In this document: in pieces, positions 1 to 7,990 of the stretch
How the letters are laid out: each line of letters starts with the position of its first letter
How positions within the stretch are numbered: position 1 is the stretch's first letter
Origin: Hyphomonadaceae bacterium UKL13-1
GTDB lineage: Bacteria > Pseudomonadota > Alphaproteobacteria > Caulobacterales > Aquidulcibacteraceae
DNA: 64,000 bases
Direction of reading: 5' to 3'
NCBI GenBank assembly: GCA_001602435.1
Contig: CP012156.1
Coordinates: 3,045,898 to 3,109,897 of the forward strand
Notes under the pieces: model-generated
Told to the model about the DNA's origin: nothing
Databases searched by the model: none
What the model saw: the letters and a program-made list of their open reading frames with translations, nothing else
Translations under genes and position numbers: made by a program

Positions 1-1
1 C

Positions 2-382
2 AAACTTTCTTACAAAGTCTGGAAGACTGGCTTTCGCTGGGGCGTTCTCAATCAGGTTGCGCCAGAGCGTCACGATGAGATTTATGCCTCGGCCCTCTTT
101 GACTCTGGCCTCGTCTATCAGCATCTCGGCAAGCCGGCGACCGACCCACACCGAGTTGCTGTCATCAATGAACGTTCCATTGAGTGCCCAATCCTTACCA
201 TTGGGGCCGTGCAGGATCGCGCGACGGTTATTCAAGCAGTCCGCAAAGTCGCGCAGAAATATGCCCGCGTCGGCGGGGATTACCGTGAATATGACGGAGC
301 TGCACATTGGATCATTGATGAGCCAAAGACCGCCGCAGTAACAGCAGACATTTGCGAATGGCTGGAATCCAAGGGTCTATAG
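2..382 (+). CDS. alpha/beta hydrolase, C-terminal part (5' truncated by window edge)
   Basis: An open frame runs from the window edge to a TAG at 380-382 and gives about 126 residues with no start codon of its own. It reads like the last third of an alpha/beta-hydrolase fold. A strand ending in PILTIGAVQD is where the acidic residue of the triad usually sits. The segment DGAAHWIIDEP resembles the strand and loop carrying the catalytic histidine, followed by a last helix ending in WLESKGL. The nucleophile elbow would lie outside the window, so substrate cannot be judged. A 94-residue frame that overlaps it in another phase is a shadow. Confidence 0.7.
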   Translation, partial: KLSYKVWKTGFRWGVLNQVAPERHDEIYASALFDSGLVYQHLGKPATDPHRVAVINERSIECPILTIGAVQDRATVIQAVRKVAQKYARVGGDYREYDGAAHWIIDEPKTAAVTADICEWLESKGL

Positions 383-532
383 ACCTTTCCTAAGGGAATT
401 CAGGTCGCTGAAACAAAGTTACTGCACGATGTGCAGAAAAAAGTGCAATCGCACGATTTCCGTAACCACGTGTTCACCTTGTTCACGGCAAACTGTCTGG
501 ACACGTAACCTTGTCCCGGATCCTGCCCGCAT

Positions 533-1225
533 ATGGCCTACCAAGACGCCGCACTGATTGCTGAACCAGAACTCGATTTGGATCTGATCCGCGATTTCCT
601 GATGCAAAATCCAAACTTTGTGCGTGAAGACACAGAGCTTCTGAACCGCATCGCGGCAGAGCCGAGCACCGGGAATGTTATTGCGATTGCGGACCTTGCG
701 CGCGAGCGGATGCTACGAGAGACCCGTGCGGCTCGGTCGCGCTTTGCATCAATCGTGGAAACGGCTCGCGCTAATTACGAAGCCCAAATTCGCGTACAAG
801 AGGCCATTCTTGCAGTTTTGGACAGCCAGGACCCTGAAGATTTGAACGAGCGCCTGTCCGGCCATGTGGCATTTGCGCTAGCGGCCGATGTCTGCGTTTT
901 AGCTGTTTCTGAATCTAATGCCGCCAGCCAAGCCCTTGATAAGGCAGGTTCGGCCATTGAACGCCTCGTGCCAACCCACCAGCCGACGATGTTGGGCCCA
1001 ATAGAGCGTCCACGCGCGTGGCTCTACGGAGATCGCTGCGAGCTCGTCCACTCAGAAGCCTTGGCCCGTTTAGAATTTGGTCCTACCCGCCGCTTGGGTA
1101 TTTTGGCTATCGCCAGCCGCGACGTCGACGCCTTCAGGGCGGACCACGGCGGTGAATTGGTGACCTTCTTTGCGCGCGTTTTAGAGCGTGTCCTGACGCG
1201 CTTTGCGGCTGACGGCTTGCTGTGA
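533..1225 (+). CDS. DUF484 family protein
   Basis: The 230-residue product matches the DUF484 family: a short N-terminal helical region with the typical pattern IRDFLMQNPNFV, a coiled coil around residues 50-90, and a GAF-like alpha/beta domain to the end. The family is cytoplasmic and of unproven function. It is very often encoded directly in front of xerC, as here: its stop codon overlaps the xerC start by four bases (GTGA), which implies translational coupling. The ATG at 533 has no strong ribosome site but gives the normal family length. Confidence 0.85.
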   Translation: MAYQDAALIAEPELDLDLIRDFLMQNPNFVREDTELLNRIAAEPSTGNVIAIADLARERMLRETRAARSRFASIVETARANYEAQIRVQEAILAVLDSQDPEDLNERLSGHVAFALAADVCVLAVSESNAASQALDKAGSAIERLVPTHQPTMLGPIERPRAWLYGDRCELVHSEALARLEFGPTRRLGILAIASRDVDAFRADHGGELVTFFARVLERVLTRFAADGLL

Positions 1226-2175
1226 ACGACCCGGTCCGTCAATCGGACTCGCCAAACGAAGCGGGCGACGGTTTAGCCCAAGCACGTCTGGATTGGATGC
1301 ACTGGCTGAAGCACGAGCGCCGACTAGCAGGCCATACGCTTGAAGCCTATCAACGCGACGTGGACACTTTCTTGGGGTTCTTGGTTCAGCATCGCGGCGA
1401 AGACTTGACCCTAGCGAGCCTGCCCGACCTAACCGCCTCAGACTTGCGCGCGTATTTAGCACGGCGACGTCAGGCCAATACCCCCTTTGGCGATCGATCT
1501 GTCGCTCGCGCGCTTGCCGGGATCCGATCCTTCTTTTCCTTCTTGGACCGACGAAGAGGCCTCTCCAACACCAACTTAAGCTTTGTGCGGGGTCCAAAGA
1601 TCAAGCCGGCCCTCCCGCGGCCTGTTAGTAGCGAGGTAGCGTTTGAGTTGATTGATCTGGCTGAAGAGGCTGAAGAGCCTTGGATTGGTGCCCGTGATAT
1701 GGCTGTCCTGACGCTACTTTATGGCTGCGGTCTGCGCATTTCAGAGGCTTTAGGCCTAACCGGCGCTGAGTTTCCATTGCCATCCACCTTGCGCATTCTC
1801 GGCAAGGGTCAAAAGACACGTCTGGTTCCGACCTTGCCGGTCGCGCGGGAGGCAATCGCTGCTTATGCCAAACTATGCCCGTATCCAATCTTAGCCGATG
1901 GGCCGTTATTCCTCGGCGCGCGCGGCGGACCGCTCCGCGCGAGACTAGTTCAAGCCAGCATGGCCAAACTGCGCGGACAATTGGGTCTGGCAGATTCCGC
2001 GACCCCTCATGCATTGCGGCATGCTTTTGCGACCCATTTGTTGCAATCCGGTGGCGACCTTCGATCCATTCAGGAATTGTTGGGCCATGCATCCTTGTCG
2101 ACAACGCAGCGCTATATGGAAATCGACCCTGCTCACATGATTGCGGTGTTTTCAAAAGCGCACCCGCGCGCGTAG
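1222..2175 (+). CDS. xerC: tyrosine recombinase XerC
   Basis: A 317-residue site-specific recombinase that would resolve chromosome dimers at dif together with XerD. The N-terminal SAM-like DNA-binding domain spans about residues 20-110 and the catalytic domain about 135-310. All expected active-site residues are visible: R172 in the GCGLRISE block, K195 in GKGQ, H263 and R266 in HALRHAFATH, H289 in LGHA, and the nucleophile Y298 in TQRYME. It starts with GTG inside the end of the DUF484 gene. XerC and XerD are close paralogues; the DUF484 partner favours XerC. Confidence 0.9.
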   Translation: MNDPVRQSDSPNEAGDGLAQARLDWMHWLKHERRLAGHTLEAYQRDVDTFLGFLVQHRGEDLTLASLPDLTASDLRAYLARRRQANTPFGDRSVARALAGIRSFFSFLDRRRGLSNTNLSFVRGPKIKPALPRPVSSEVAFELIDLAEEAEEPWIGARDMAVLTLLYGCGLRISEALGLTGAEFPLPSTLRILGKGQKTRLVPTLPVAREAIAAYAKLCPYPILADGPLFLGARGGPLRARLVQASMAKLRGQLGLADSATPHALRHAFATHLLQSGGDLRSIQELLGHASLSTTQRYMEIDPAHMIAVFSKAHPRA

Positions 2176-2447
2176 ATTGGCCTCCCCAGCTTCGAGCCAA
2201 ATGGCTAAAAGTGTGCTTTAAAGCATCCTTACACAGAGTTTCGCCTAAAAATTGGACAGGCAAGTGTGCCCTCTTTCCGGGCAGGTGGTGGGCTGACTGC
2301 TTAAAATTTGGGCTAATCCCTTGGATATTGCGGAAGGGGCAGGCGGACACTTGCCCAGAAGTGCCCAATTTCTAACGCTGCGGCTTGGATGGAGACTGGG
2401 CTAATTGTGAGCTCAAGATCGCAAACCTTGTGGGGAGCACGACGAAC
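2176..2447. other. xerC-amtB intergenic region
   Basis: About 270 bases with no credible gene. It holds a 9-base inverted repeat (GGCAAGTGT at 2259-2267 and ACACTTGCC at 2347-2355), which could be an operator or a long-range stem. I looked for a sigma-54 promoter, which often drives amtB, and saw no convincing GG-N10-GC element. A GGGGAG ribosome site lies at 2432-2437. Confidence 0.4.
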
Positions 2448-4034
2448 GTGACACGTATCGCAACACGCACACGACCGGAGCTTAGCTTCGAAGCGCTGGT
2501 ACGAGCAGGGCTAGCCGCCCTAGCAGCACTGATTTTCATAATGGCGATTGGCCTGGTTTCGCCTGCACATGCGCAGGATGCCGCCAATGCCGTAGCCGTA
2601 GCCGCAACCGCGGCACCGGCAGCCGAAGCAGCCCCAGCGGCCGCCAAGCTAGTGGCAACTTTACCAGATAAAGTGGTTGATAAAGCAGATATCACGTGGA
2701 TGATGCTGTCGACCCTTCTAGTTCTTTTGATGATCGTTCCTGGCCTTGCCCTGTTTTATGGCGGGTTGGTGCGCGCCAAGAACATGCTGTCCATGTTGAT
2801 GCAGGTTTCCACAGTGATGGTAATCGGCATGGTCGCCTGGATGCTGTGGGGCTACAGCTTGGCATTCACGTCAGGCGGCGAAATCGACAGCTTTGTCGGT
2901 GGTTTTGACCGCTTGTTCTTGAATGGCGCTGGCTTGGACGCAGACGGAAACCCCGTTCTTGTCGCCACCTTCTCAACGGGTGTTTACATCCCAGAACTCG
3001 TGTTCGTCGTCTTCCAAATGACCTTCGCAGCCATTACGGCGGCTCTGGTACTTGGTGGCGTGGCGGAACGGATGAAGTTTGCAGCCGTCGTAGTCTTCGC
3101 GGTTCTTTGGCCTTTGTTGTCCTACTACCCAATGGCGCACATGGTTTGGTGGTGGCCTGGCCCTGACGGCTTGGCAGCTGCTTCGGCCCAAGGTGACTCA
3201 TTCACTACTGGCTTGATCTGGAGCTTTGGTGCCTTGGACTTTGCCGGCGGTACGGTGGTTCACATCAACGCTGGGATCGCGGCATTGGTTGGCTGTATCA
3301 TTCTGGGTGCCCGTTCTGGCTACCGCAATGAGCCCATGCCACCACATTCCTTGGTCATGACTTTCATCGGGGCTGGCCTTCTTTGGGTTGGTTGGTTTGG
3401 CTTCAACGCAGGCTCGAACCTCGAATCCAACTATTATGCCGTCTTGGCCATGGCCAATACCTTCATCGCAACCGCTGCAGCAGGCTTGAGCTGGGTATTG
3501 TATGAGTGGGTCACCCGTAAGCGTCCTTCGATGCTGGGCTTGGCATCGGGCATCGTCGCTGGCCTCGTGGCCGTGACCCCCGCTGCTGGCTTCGCAGGCC
3601 CAATGGGTGCGCTGATCCTCGGTCTCGTGGTCTCGCCAGCCTGTATCTTCTTCTGCTCGGTCGTCAAATCCGCGTTGAAGTATGACGACAGCTTGGACGC
3701 TTTCGGCATCCACGGCATTGGCGGCATCATCGGCGCCATTGGCACCGGCATCGTGGTTTCACCAGCTTTGGGTGGCGCGGGCATTGTCGACTACACCAAG
3801 TGCTTCGATGAAGCCGGCAAGATCCTCGCCGTCTGCCCAGCTTATCCCTACGACATGGCAGCCCAAGTCATCGCGCAGGCTAAGGGTGTGTTGGTCACGG
3901 TTGCTTGGTCTGGTGTAGCTTCGGCCATCGTCTTCTTTATCATCAAGTACACGATTGGCTTGAAAGCCTCGGTCGATGATCAAGAAGAAGGTCTCGACAT
4001 TGCGGAGCATGGTGAGCGCGCTTACCACCTCTAA
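2448..4034 (+). CDS. amtB: ammonium transporter Amt
   Basis: An inner-membrane ammonium channel of the Amt/MEP/Rh family, about 528 residues. A hydrophobic leader ends in SPAHAQ, followed by an Ala/Pro-rich stretch and then the usual eleven membrane helices. The first pore histidine is seen in the VVHINAG helix and the second in FGIHGIGGIIG. I prefer the GTG at 2448, which has GGGGAG ten bases upstream and begins just before the signal peptide. The frame is open further up, with a TTG at 2385. No glnK/glnB gene lies next to it, although these usually accompany amtB. A strong terminator follows. Confidence 0.9.
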   Translation: MTRIATRTRPELSFEALVRAGLAALAALIFIMAIGLVSPAHAQDAANAVAVAATAAPAAEAAPAAAKLVATLPDKVVDKADITWMMLSTLLVLLMIVPGLALFYGGLVRAKNMLSMLMQVSTVMVIGMVAWMLWGYSLAFTSGGEIDSFVGGFDRLFLNGAGLDADGNPVLVATFSTGVYIPELVFVVFQMTFAAITAALVLGGVAERMKFAAVVVFAVLWPLLSYYPMAHMVWWWPGPDGLAAASAQGDSFTTGLIWSFGALDFAGGTVVHINAGIAALVGCIILGARSGYRNEPMPPHSLVMTFIGAGLLWVGWFGFNAGSNLESNYYAVLAMANTFIATAAAGLSWVLYEWVTRKRPSMLGLASGIVAGLVAVTPAAGFAGPMGALILGLVVSPACIFFCSVVKSALKYDDSLDAFGIHGIGGIIGAIGTGIVVSPALGGAGIVDYTKCFDEAGKILAVCPAYPYDMAAQVIAQAKGVLVTVAWSGVASAIVFFIIKYTIGLKASVDDQEEGLDIAEHGERAYHL

Positions 4035-4057
4035 AACGCAGTCTAGCGCTAAATCAG

Positions 4058-4085
4058 AAAGGCCAGCCTCACGCTGGCCTTTTTT
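4058..4085 (+). terminator. intrinsic terminator after amtB
   Basis: A perfect 10-base stem (AAAGGCCAGC / GCTGGCCTTT) with a 5-base loop, followed by more T residues on the + strand. It lies between the convergent amtB and NlpC/P60 genes and can serve amtB; on the other strand the T run is short. Confidence 0.85.
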
Positions 4086-4089
4086 GTGC

Positions 4090-4938
4090 TTATTCGTCTA
4101 GGCGGCGGATGGTCAAAATGGAGCCATAACTCGCGCCAATCCGCTCGACGGCTGCTGCCAGGGGCTCCTGCGCCACCGCCATATGATAGCCATTGGCGTG
4201 AAGAATATGGGTCTCGTCTGTCATCAAGGCGACATGGCCTTTCCAACAGACAATATCGCCGCGCTTTAGGCCCGTCAGGCTTTGATCGAAGAAGACAGGT
4301 CGGCCAATCTCACGTTGCATGTATGAATCGCGCGGCAAGAGAATACCCGCAGACTTAAAAGCTGTCTGGATCAAGCCAGAGCAATCAAGCCCCAAACTCT
4401 CAACCCCACCCCATTGATAGGGCGCGTGTAGGAATTGTTCGGCGGTTGCGACTGGGTCTAAGGCCATTTCCGAGAGCGGCTCGAGGTGCGACTCATAAAT
4501 CCACCCCGCCCGCTCCACAGTCACGAAGCCATTTTCGCGCTCGCCTTTGAGGGCTACTTGTGCGCCGAGACTCAAGAGAAAGTGGGGGGCTGCTCGGGCG
4601 CTTGGCCCCGAGAAGGCATAAGTACGCAATACTTTGATTTTGTGGGTTGTGGCCAAAACTGGTGCGGACAAGGCCGCCATATCAAACCAGCCGACATAGC
4701 CGTCGCTCTGCATTTGGCCCCAGCCAAAACCGCCCCGTTCCTCATAAATGTCGATCACATCGCCATGAAGCGCTTGGCTCAATTGTTCGCCATCTGGCTC
4801 CGGCACCTTGCGTAATGGGGCAACGCCCGCGCTCACCTGATGGGGGATAGGGTCAACGAAGCGGGCGGATTCCACAAGTCCTTTGAGTTTCGTGGCGGCC
4901 AGATCACTTCGGTAGGGATGAAGATTGGGGTCCAGCAT
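4090..4938 (-). CDS. C40-family NlpC/P60 peptidase with SH3-like domains
   Basis: A 282-residue peptidoglycan peptidase of the dipeptidyl-peptidase VI type, cleaving peptide stems of murein fragments. Two SH3-like segments cover about residues 30-155 and the NlpC/P60 domain about 160-282. The catalytic triad is visible as C186 in LDCSGL, H235 in KGHVAL and H247 in ILHANG. No signal peptide is apparent, which fits a cytoplasmic role in murein recycling. It is downstream of a MarR regulator and an M17 aminopeptidase on the same strand; the aminopeptidase could finish degrading the released peptides. Confidence 0.88.
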   Translation of the reverse strand: MLDPNLHPYRSDLAATKLKGLVESARFVDPIPHQVSAGVAPLRKVPEPDGEQLSQALHGDVIDIYEERGGFGWGQMQSDGYVGWFDMAALSAPVLATTHKIKVLRTYAFSGPSARAAPHFLLSLGAQVALKGERENGFVTVERAGWIYESHLEPLSEMALDPVATAEQFLHAPYQWGGVESLGLDCSGLIQTAFKSAGILLPRDSYMQREIGRPVFFDQSLTGLKRGDIVCWKGHVALMTDETHILHANGYHMAVAQEPLAAAVERIGASYGSILTIRRLDE

Positions 4939-4950
4939 GTCTAATGTCCC

Positions 4951-5364
4951 TCACGCCAGTTTTTGCAGGGCGATTGCCTCGTCGCTTTCGTCCACAGTGA
5001 TAGTCCGACCAACTTGAGTTATCTCAGCAATGTTGCGCGCGATGGAAGCTGCGTAAGTCGATAACCGTTCAGCGCCCGCTTCAGTCCCGACAACAAAGAT
5101 GTTGCGCCGATCAGCTGGGTCCGGCCGCCTTTCAACTAGGCCCACATCCTGCAAGGTATCAATGGCTCGCACGATCGCTGGCTTCCCCACGCCGAGACGC
5201 TGTGCCAGAGCCCGCACCGTGTGTGGCCCTGCTTCAAGATAAACGGTCAACATTAACGCGGTCTGACGAGCGGTTAGGTCCGGCCCATCGGATTGTACCG
5301 AGCGCGAAGTCACGTCTAACCACAAGCCAAGCGCTTGCTTATTAAGTCCAGCAAACTGATCCAA
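4951..5364 (-). CDS. MarR family transcriptional regulator
   Basis: A 137-residue winged-helix protein. The recognition region is around residues 50-95 (VRALAQRLGVGKPAIVRAID followed by the wing ERRPDPADRR), typical of MarR proteins, which bind DNA as dimers and respond to small ligands. It lies 12 bases upstream of the NlpC/P60 gene and downstream of the aminopeptidase gene, all on the minus strand. It may therefore control this small peptidase group, but no operator was identified. Confidence 0.82.
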   Translation of the reverse strand: MDQFAGLNKQALGLWLDVTSRSVQSDGPDLTARQTALMLTVYLEAGPHTVRALAQRLGVGKPAIVRAIDTLQDVGLVERRPDPADRRNIFVVGTEAGAERLSTYAASIARNIAEITQVGRTITVDESDEAIALQKLA

Positions 5365-5498
5365 GTTCGACCCCTAAGGCTATGGCCGCCTGCGACCGTG
5401 CCATCTGCGCCTTTAGGTGAATCGATTTGCGCTTTGGGGAAAGAGTCCCTGTGGACTCAATTGCTTGCGAACGGTGTTGGAAGGATTTGGTTCCGAAT

Positions 5499-6878
5499 TT
5501 AGCCGAATCTTTTCCGTAGCATGGCCTCGATCGCACGAACTGCATGAACTTCGCCACCTTGTGGCCGACCAGGCTTTTCCTTCGGATTCCAGCAATAGAC
5601 ATCGAAATGTGCCCAGATCGGCTTGTGATCTTTTGCATCAACGAACTTTGAGATGAATAGCGCCCCATTGATCGCCCCAGCAAAAGGACCGCCAGAGTTC
5701 TTCATATCTGCAATCGGGCTGTCGAGATCATCTTCATAGGGCCGCCACAAAGGCATTCGCCACAAATGGTCACCTGTCAGAACTGCCGCTTCGTTCAAAG
5801 CCGCTGCTAAGTCGTCGTCTTCGGTGAAGAAGGGCGGCAATTCTGGACCCAATGCCACGCGTGCAGCACCGGTTAGCGTCGCCAGATCGAGGATCATGGC
5901 ATTGCCGTCTTCGCTGGCGCGCGTGACGGCGTCCGCTAAAATCAGGCGACCTTCGGCATCGGTATTGTCAATCTCGACACTCAAACCGTTTCGAGCGCGG
6001 ATGACGTCGCTAGGCCGGAAGGAATTACCATCCATGCTGTTTTCAACAATCGGCAGATAAACCGACAAGCGCACATCAAGACGGGCCTCGGCAAGCATTG
6101 AGAAGAGCGCCAAGGCACAAGCGGCCCCGCCCATATCTTTCTTCATCAGCGCCATGCCAGCGCCAGGTTTGAGATTGAGCCCGCCGGTATCAAACGCGAC
6201 GCCCTTGCCAACCAGAGCCAAGGGATAGGCGTCTGGACGGCCAATGCGCAGGATAACCAAGCGCGGATCCTGCGCAGCACCCCTACCAACAGCATGGATC
6301 AACGGATAATTTTGCGCCAATAAATCTGTGCCCCGGATCACTTCAATCTCAGCGCCATGGCTTTCGCCCAAAGTAACTGCCGCCGCCTCTAAGGCGTCAG
6401 GGCCCATGTCATTGGGCGGCGTATTGACGAGATCGCGGCCCAGCTTAACGGCTGAGGCCGTACGGCTCGCAGACACCACATCCGCTCCTGTCGGTGCAAT
6501 CAGTCGAGCAAGACGTTGATCCTTGCGCTTATAGCGATCAAAGATATAAGCCCCCAACAGATAGGCTACTAAAATCGCGTGGCCCTGCTCTTTCGCAAGA
6601 GGCGATGCAATCCGATAGTCGCCCGCCGGCAGCTTGCTGGCCAATGCTCCATAGACCGATGTATCTGTCCCCGCGCCAAGCCCGAACAAAACCCGCTCTA
6701 GCGTCCCATCTGGTGCGGGAACCAACAGCACGCGACCGGCTTGGGCGCGAAAATCTTGGTGGCCTGCCAAGGCAGCTTGCGCGCTGGACTTGCCTTCAAG
6801 GTAGGCAGGCCATTCGGCGCTTGAAATGGCGTGGATGGGGATAAAGGTGGCGTCTTGGGGGGCGATATTTGGATGCAT
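5499..6878 (-). CDS. leucyl aminopeptidase family protein (M17)
   Basis: A 459-residue cytoplasmic metallo-aminopeptidase that removes N-terminal residues from peptides with two metal ions. The C-terminal catalytic domain has the M17 signature NTDAEGRL at about 305-312. Metal and active-site residues K225 and D230 lie in GKGVAFDTGG, and D248 in KKDMGG. The N-terminal domain is shorter than in PepA, as in the PepB-like branch common in alphaproteobacteria. The ATG at 6878 gives full family length. Confidence 0.9.
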   Translation of the reverse strand: MHPNIAPQDATFIPIHAISSAEWPAYLEGKSSAQAALAGHQDFRAQAGRVLLVPAPDGTLERVLFGLGAGTDTSVYGALASKLPAGDYRIASPLAKEQGHAILVAYLLGAYIFDRYKRKDQRLARLIAPTGADVVSASRTASAVKLGRDLVNTPPNDMGPDALEAAAVTLGESHGAEIEVIRGTDLLAQNYPLIHAVGRGAAQDPRLVILRIGRPDAYPLALVGKGVAFDTGGLNLKPGAGMALMKKDMGGAACALALFSMLAEARLDVRLSVYLPIVENSMDGNSFRPSDVIRARNGLSVEIDNTDAEGRLILADAVTRASEDGNAMILDLATLTGAARVALGPELPPFFTEDDDLAAALNEAAVLTGDHLWRMPLWRPYEDDLDSPIADMKNSGGPFAGAINGALFISKFVDAKDHKPIWAHFDVYCWNPKEKPGRPQGGEVHAVRAIEAMLRKRFG

Positions 6879-7006
6879 GGGCTTTCTTTAGGCCGATCTG
6901 AACCCGGTGAAAAGCGATTAAGGCGGGGAGAGGAAGACCCGACCTTGAGGGTTTATTAACAAAGATTGACGAAAGATTGGCACCTGTGATTCGTAAGGTC
7001 CTCACC

Positions 7007-7930
7007 ATGTCGTTCCGCTTCCGCGCCCGTCAAATTCCGCTAGCCACATTGAGCTTAAGCTTAGGGTTGGTCTGCCTCTCCGCGCCCCCAGCACAAGCTT
7101 TTCCTTTCTTTGGGAAAAAACCAGAAGCTACGGCCAAAACGCCCAGCGCAAAAGGCGCACCACGGGTGCAAGGCCCAAAAGCCGCACCTGTCGACGGCCC
7201 TTCAGCGACGTTGCCAACGCAGGAACAGACCGGCGCCAGTAAGCCTGCATCGGCAAAAGAACGCCAAGCAGCACGCAGTCTGGATATGATCAATCAGGCA
7301 TCGTTTTGGCTTGGCGAACTTGAAAAAAATCCAAGCGACGCAGAAGCCGCCTTAGAAGGCTCGATTGCCCTCCGCAAGATCGGCTCGGCGGAGCGGGCGG
7401 TCCAGCTGGCGGCCATGGGCTTGCAAGTCAAGGGCGAAAGTCCACAATTATGGGCCGCTTTGGCCTTGGGTCTTGTGTCCGGTGGCGAAAACGAGCCAGC
7501 CCTCCAAGCGCTACAAAAGGCCGCCGCATTAAATCCGAAAGATTCTAATCTCCAATCGGCTATGGGGGTCGTCTATGATCGGTTGGATCGCGCTGATCTT
7601 GCGGCAACGGCTTATGAGGCAGCGCTTAAGCTCGCTCCAGACGACGCTTCCATCCTCAGCAATTATGGACTTTCCATCGCGATGGCTGGCGACTTGAAGA
7701 AGGCAGAGGACATGCTGCGACGCGCCAACCAAAGCCCGCTTGCTCCACCACAAGCGCGTCAAAACCTTGCCCTCATTGTCGGACTGCAAGGCCGCTTTGA
7801 AGAGAGTGAGCGTTTGGCAAGCCGCGATCTTCCGCCCTCCGTGGCATCCGAGAATATTGCTTACCTAAAGGCCATGCTCAATGGTGGCGAAAACCGCTGG
7901 ACCCAATTGCGCCAAGAAAAGACCAACTAA
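7007..7930 (+). CDS. secreted tetratricopeptide-repeat protein
   Basis: About 307 residues. A cleavable signal peptide ends in PPAQA. A Lys/Pro/Ala-rich linker (to about residue 90) is followed by five to six TPR-like helical repeats (for example PALQALQKAAALNPKDSNLQ and AATAYEAALKLAPDDASILS). TPR solenoids are protein-binding scaffolds, so a periplasmic assembly role is likely. The layout resembles TadD-like proteins of pilus systems, but no tad genes are nearby, so no specific role is assigned. I chose the ATG at 7007, with AAGG upstream, over an upstream TTG at 6977. Confidence 0.78.
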   Translation: MSFRFRARQIPLATLSLSLGLVCLSAPPAQAFPFFGKKPEATAKTPSAKGAPRVQGPKAAPVDGPSATLPTQEQTGASKPASAKERQAARSLDMINQASFWLGELEKNPSDAEAALEGSIALRKIGSAERAVQLAAMGLQVKGESPQLWAALALGLVSGGENEPALQALQKAAALNPKDSNLQSAMGVVYDRLDRADLAATAYEAALKLAPDDASILSNYGLSIAMAGDLKKAEDMLRRANQSPLAPPQARQNLALIVGLQGRFEESERLASRDLPPSVASENIAYLKAMLNGGENRWTQLRQEKTN

Positions 7931-7933
7931 AGA

Positions 7934-7970
7934 AAAAGCCGCCAGCCATCATAGGCAAGCGGCTTTTCCT
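7934..7970 (+). terminator. intrinsic terminator after the TPR gene
   Basis: AAAAGCCGC at 7934-7942 pairs with GCGGCTTTT at 7959-7967, with a smaller GCC/GGC pairing inside the loop, and ends in a T run. It separates the TPR gene from the convergent DUF1501 gene. Confidence 0.7.
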
Positions 7971-7990
7971 TCAGAATTCTGTGGTGTCTA

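Noticed and set aside
1625..2368. 247-residue open frame antisense to xerC
   Set aside because: Lies opposite a clear recombinase gene with all catalytic residues and has no recognisable protein features.
2176..2447. Sigma-54 promoter for amtB
   Set aside because: No GG-N10-GC pair with a good flanking match was found by eye.
3198..3713. 171-residue open frame antisense to amtB
   Set aside because: Shadow of the transporter gene; composition is His/Asp-rich, as expected from reverse reading of membrane-helix codons.
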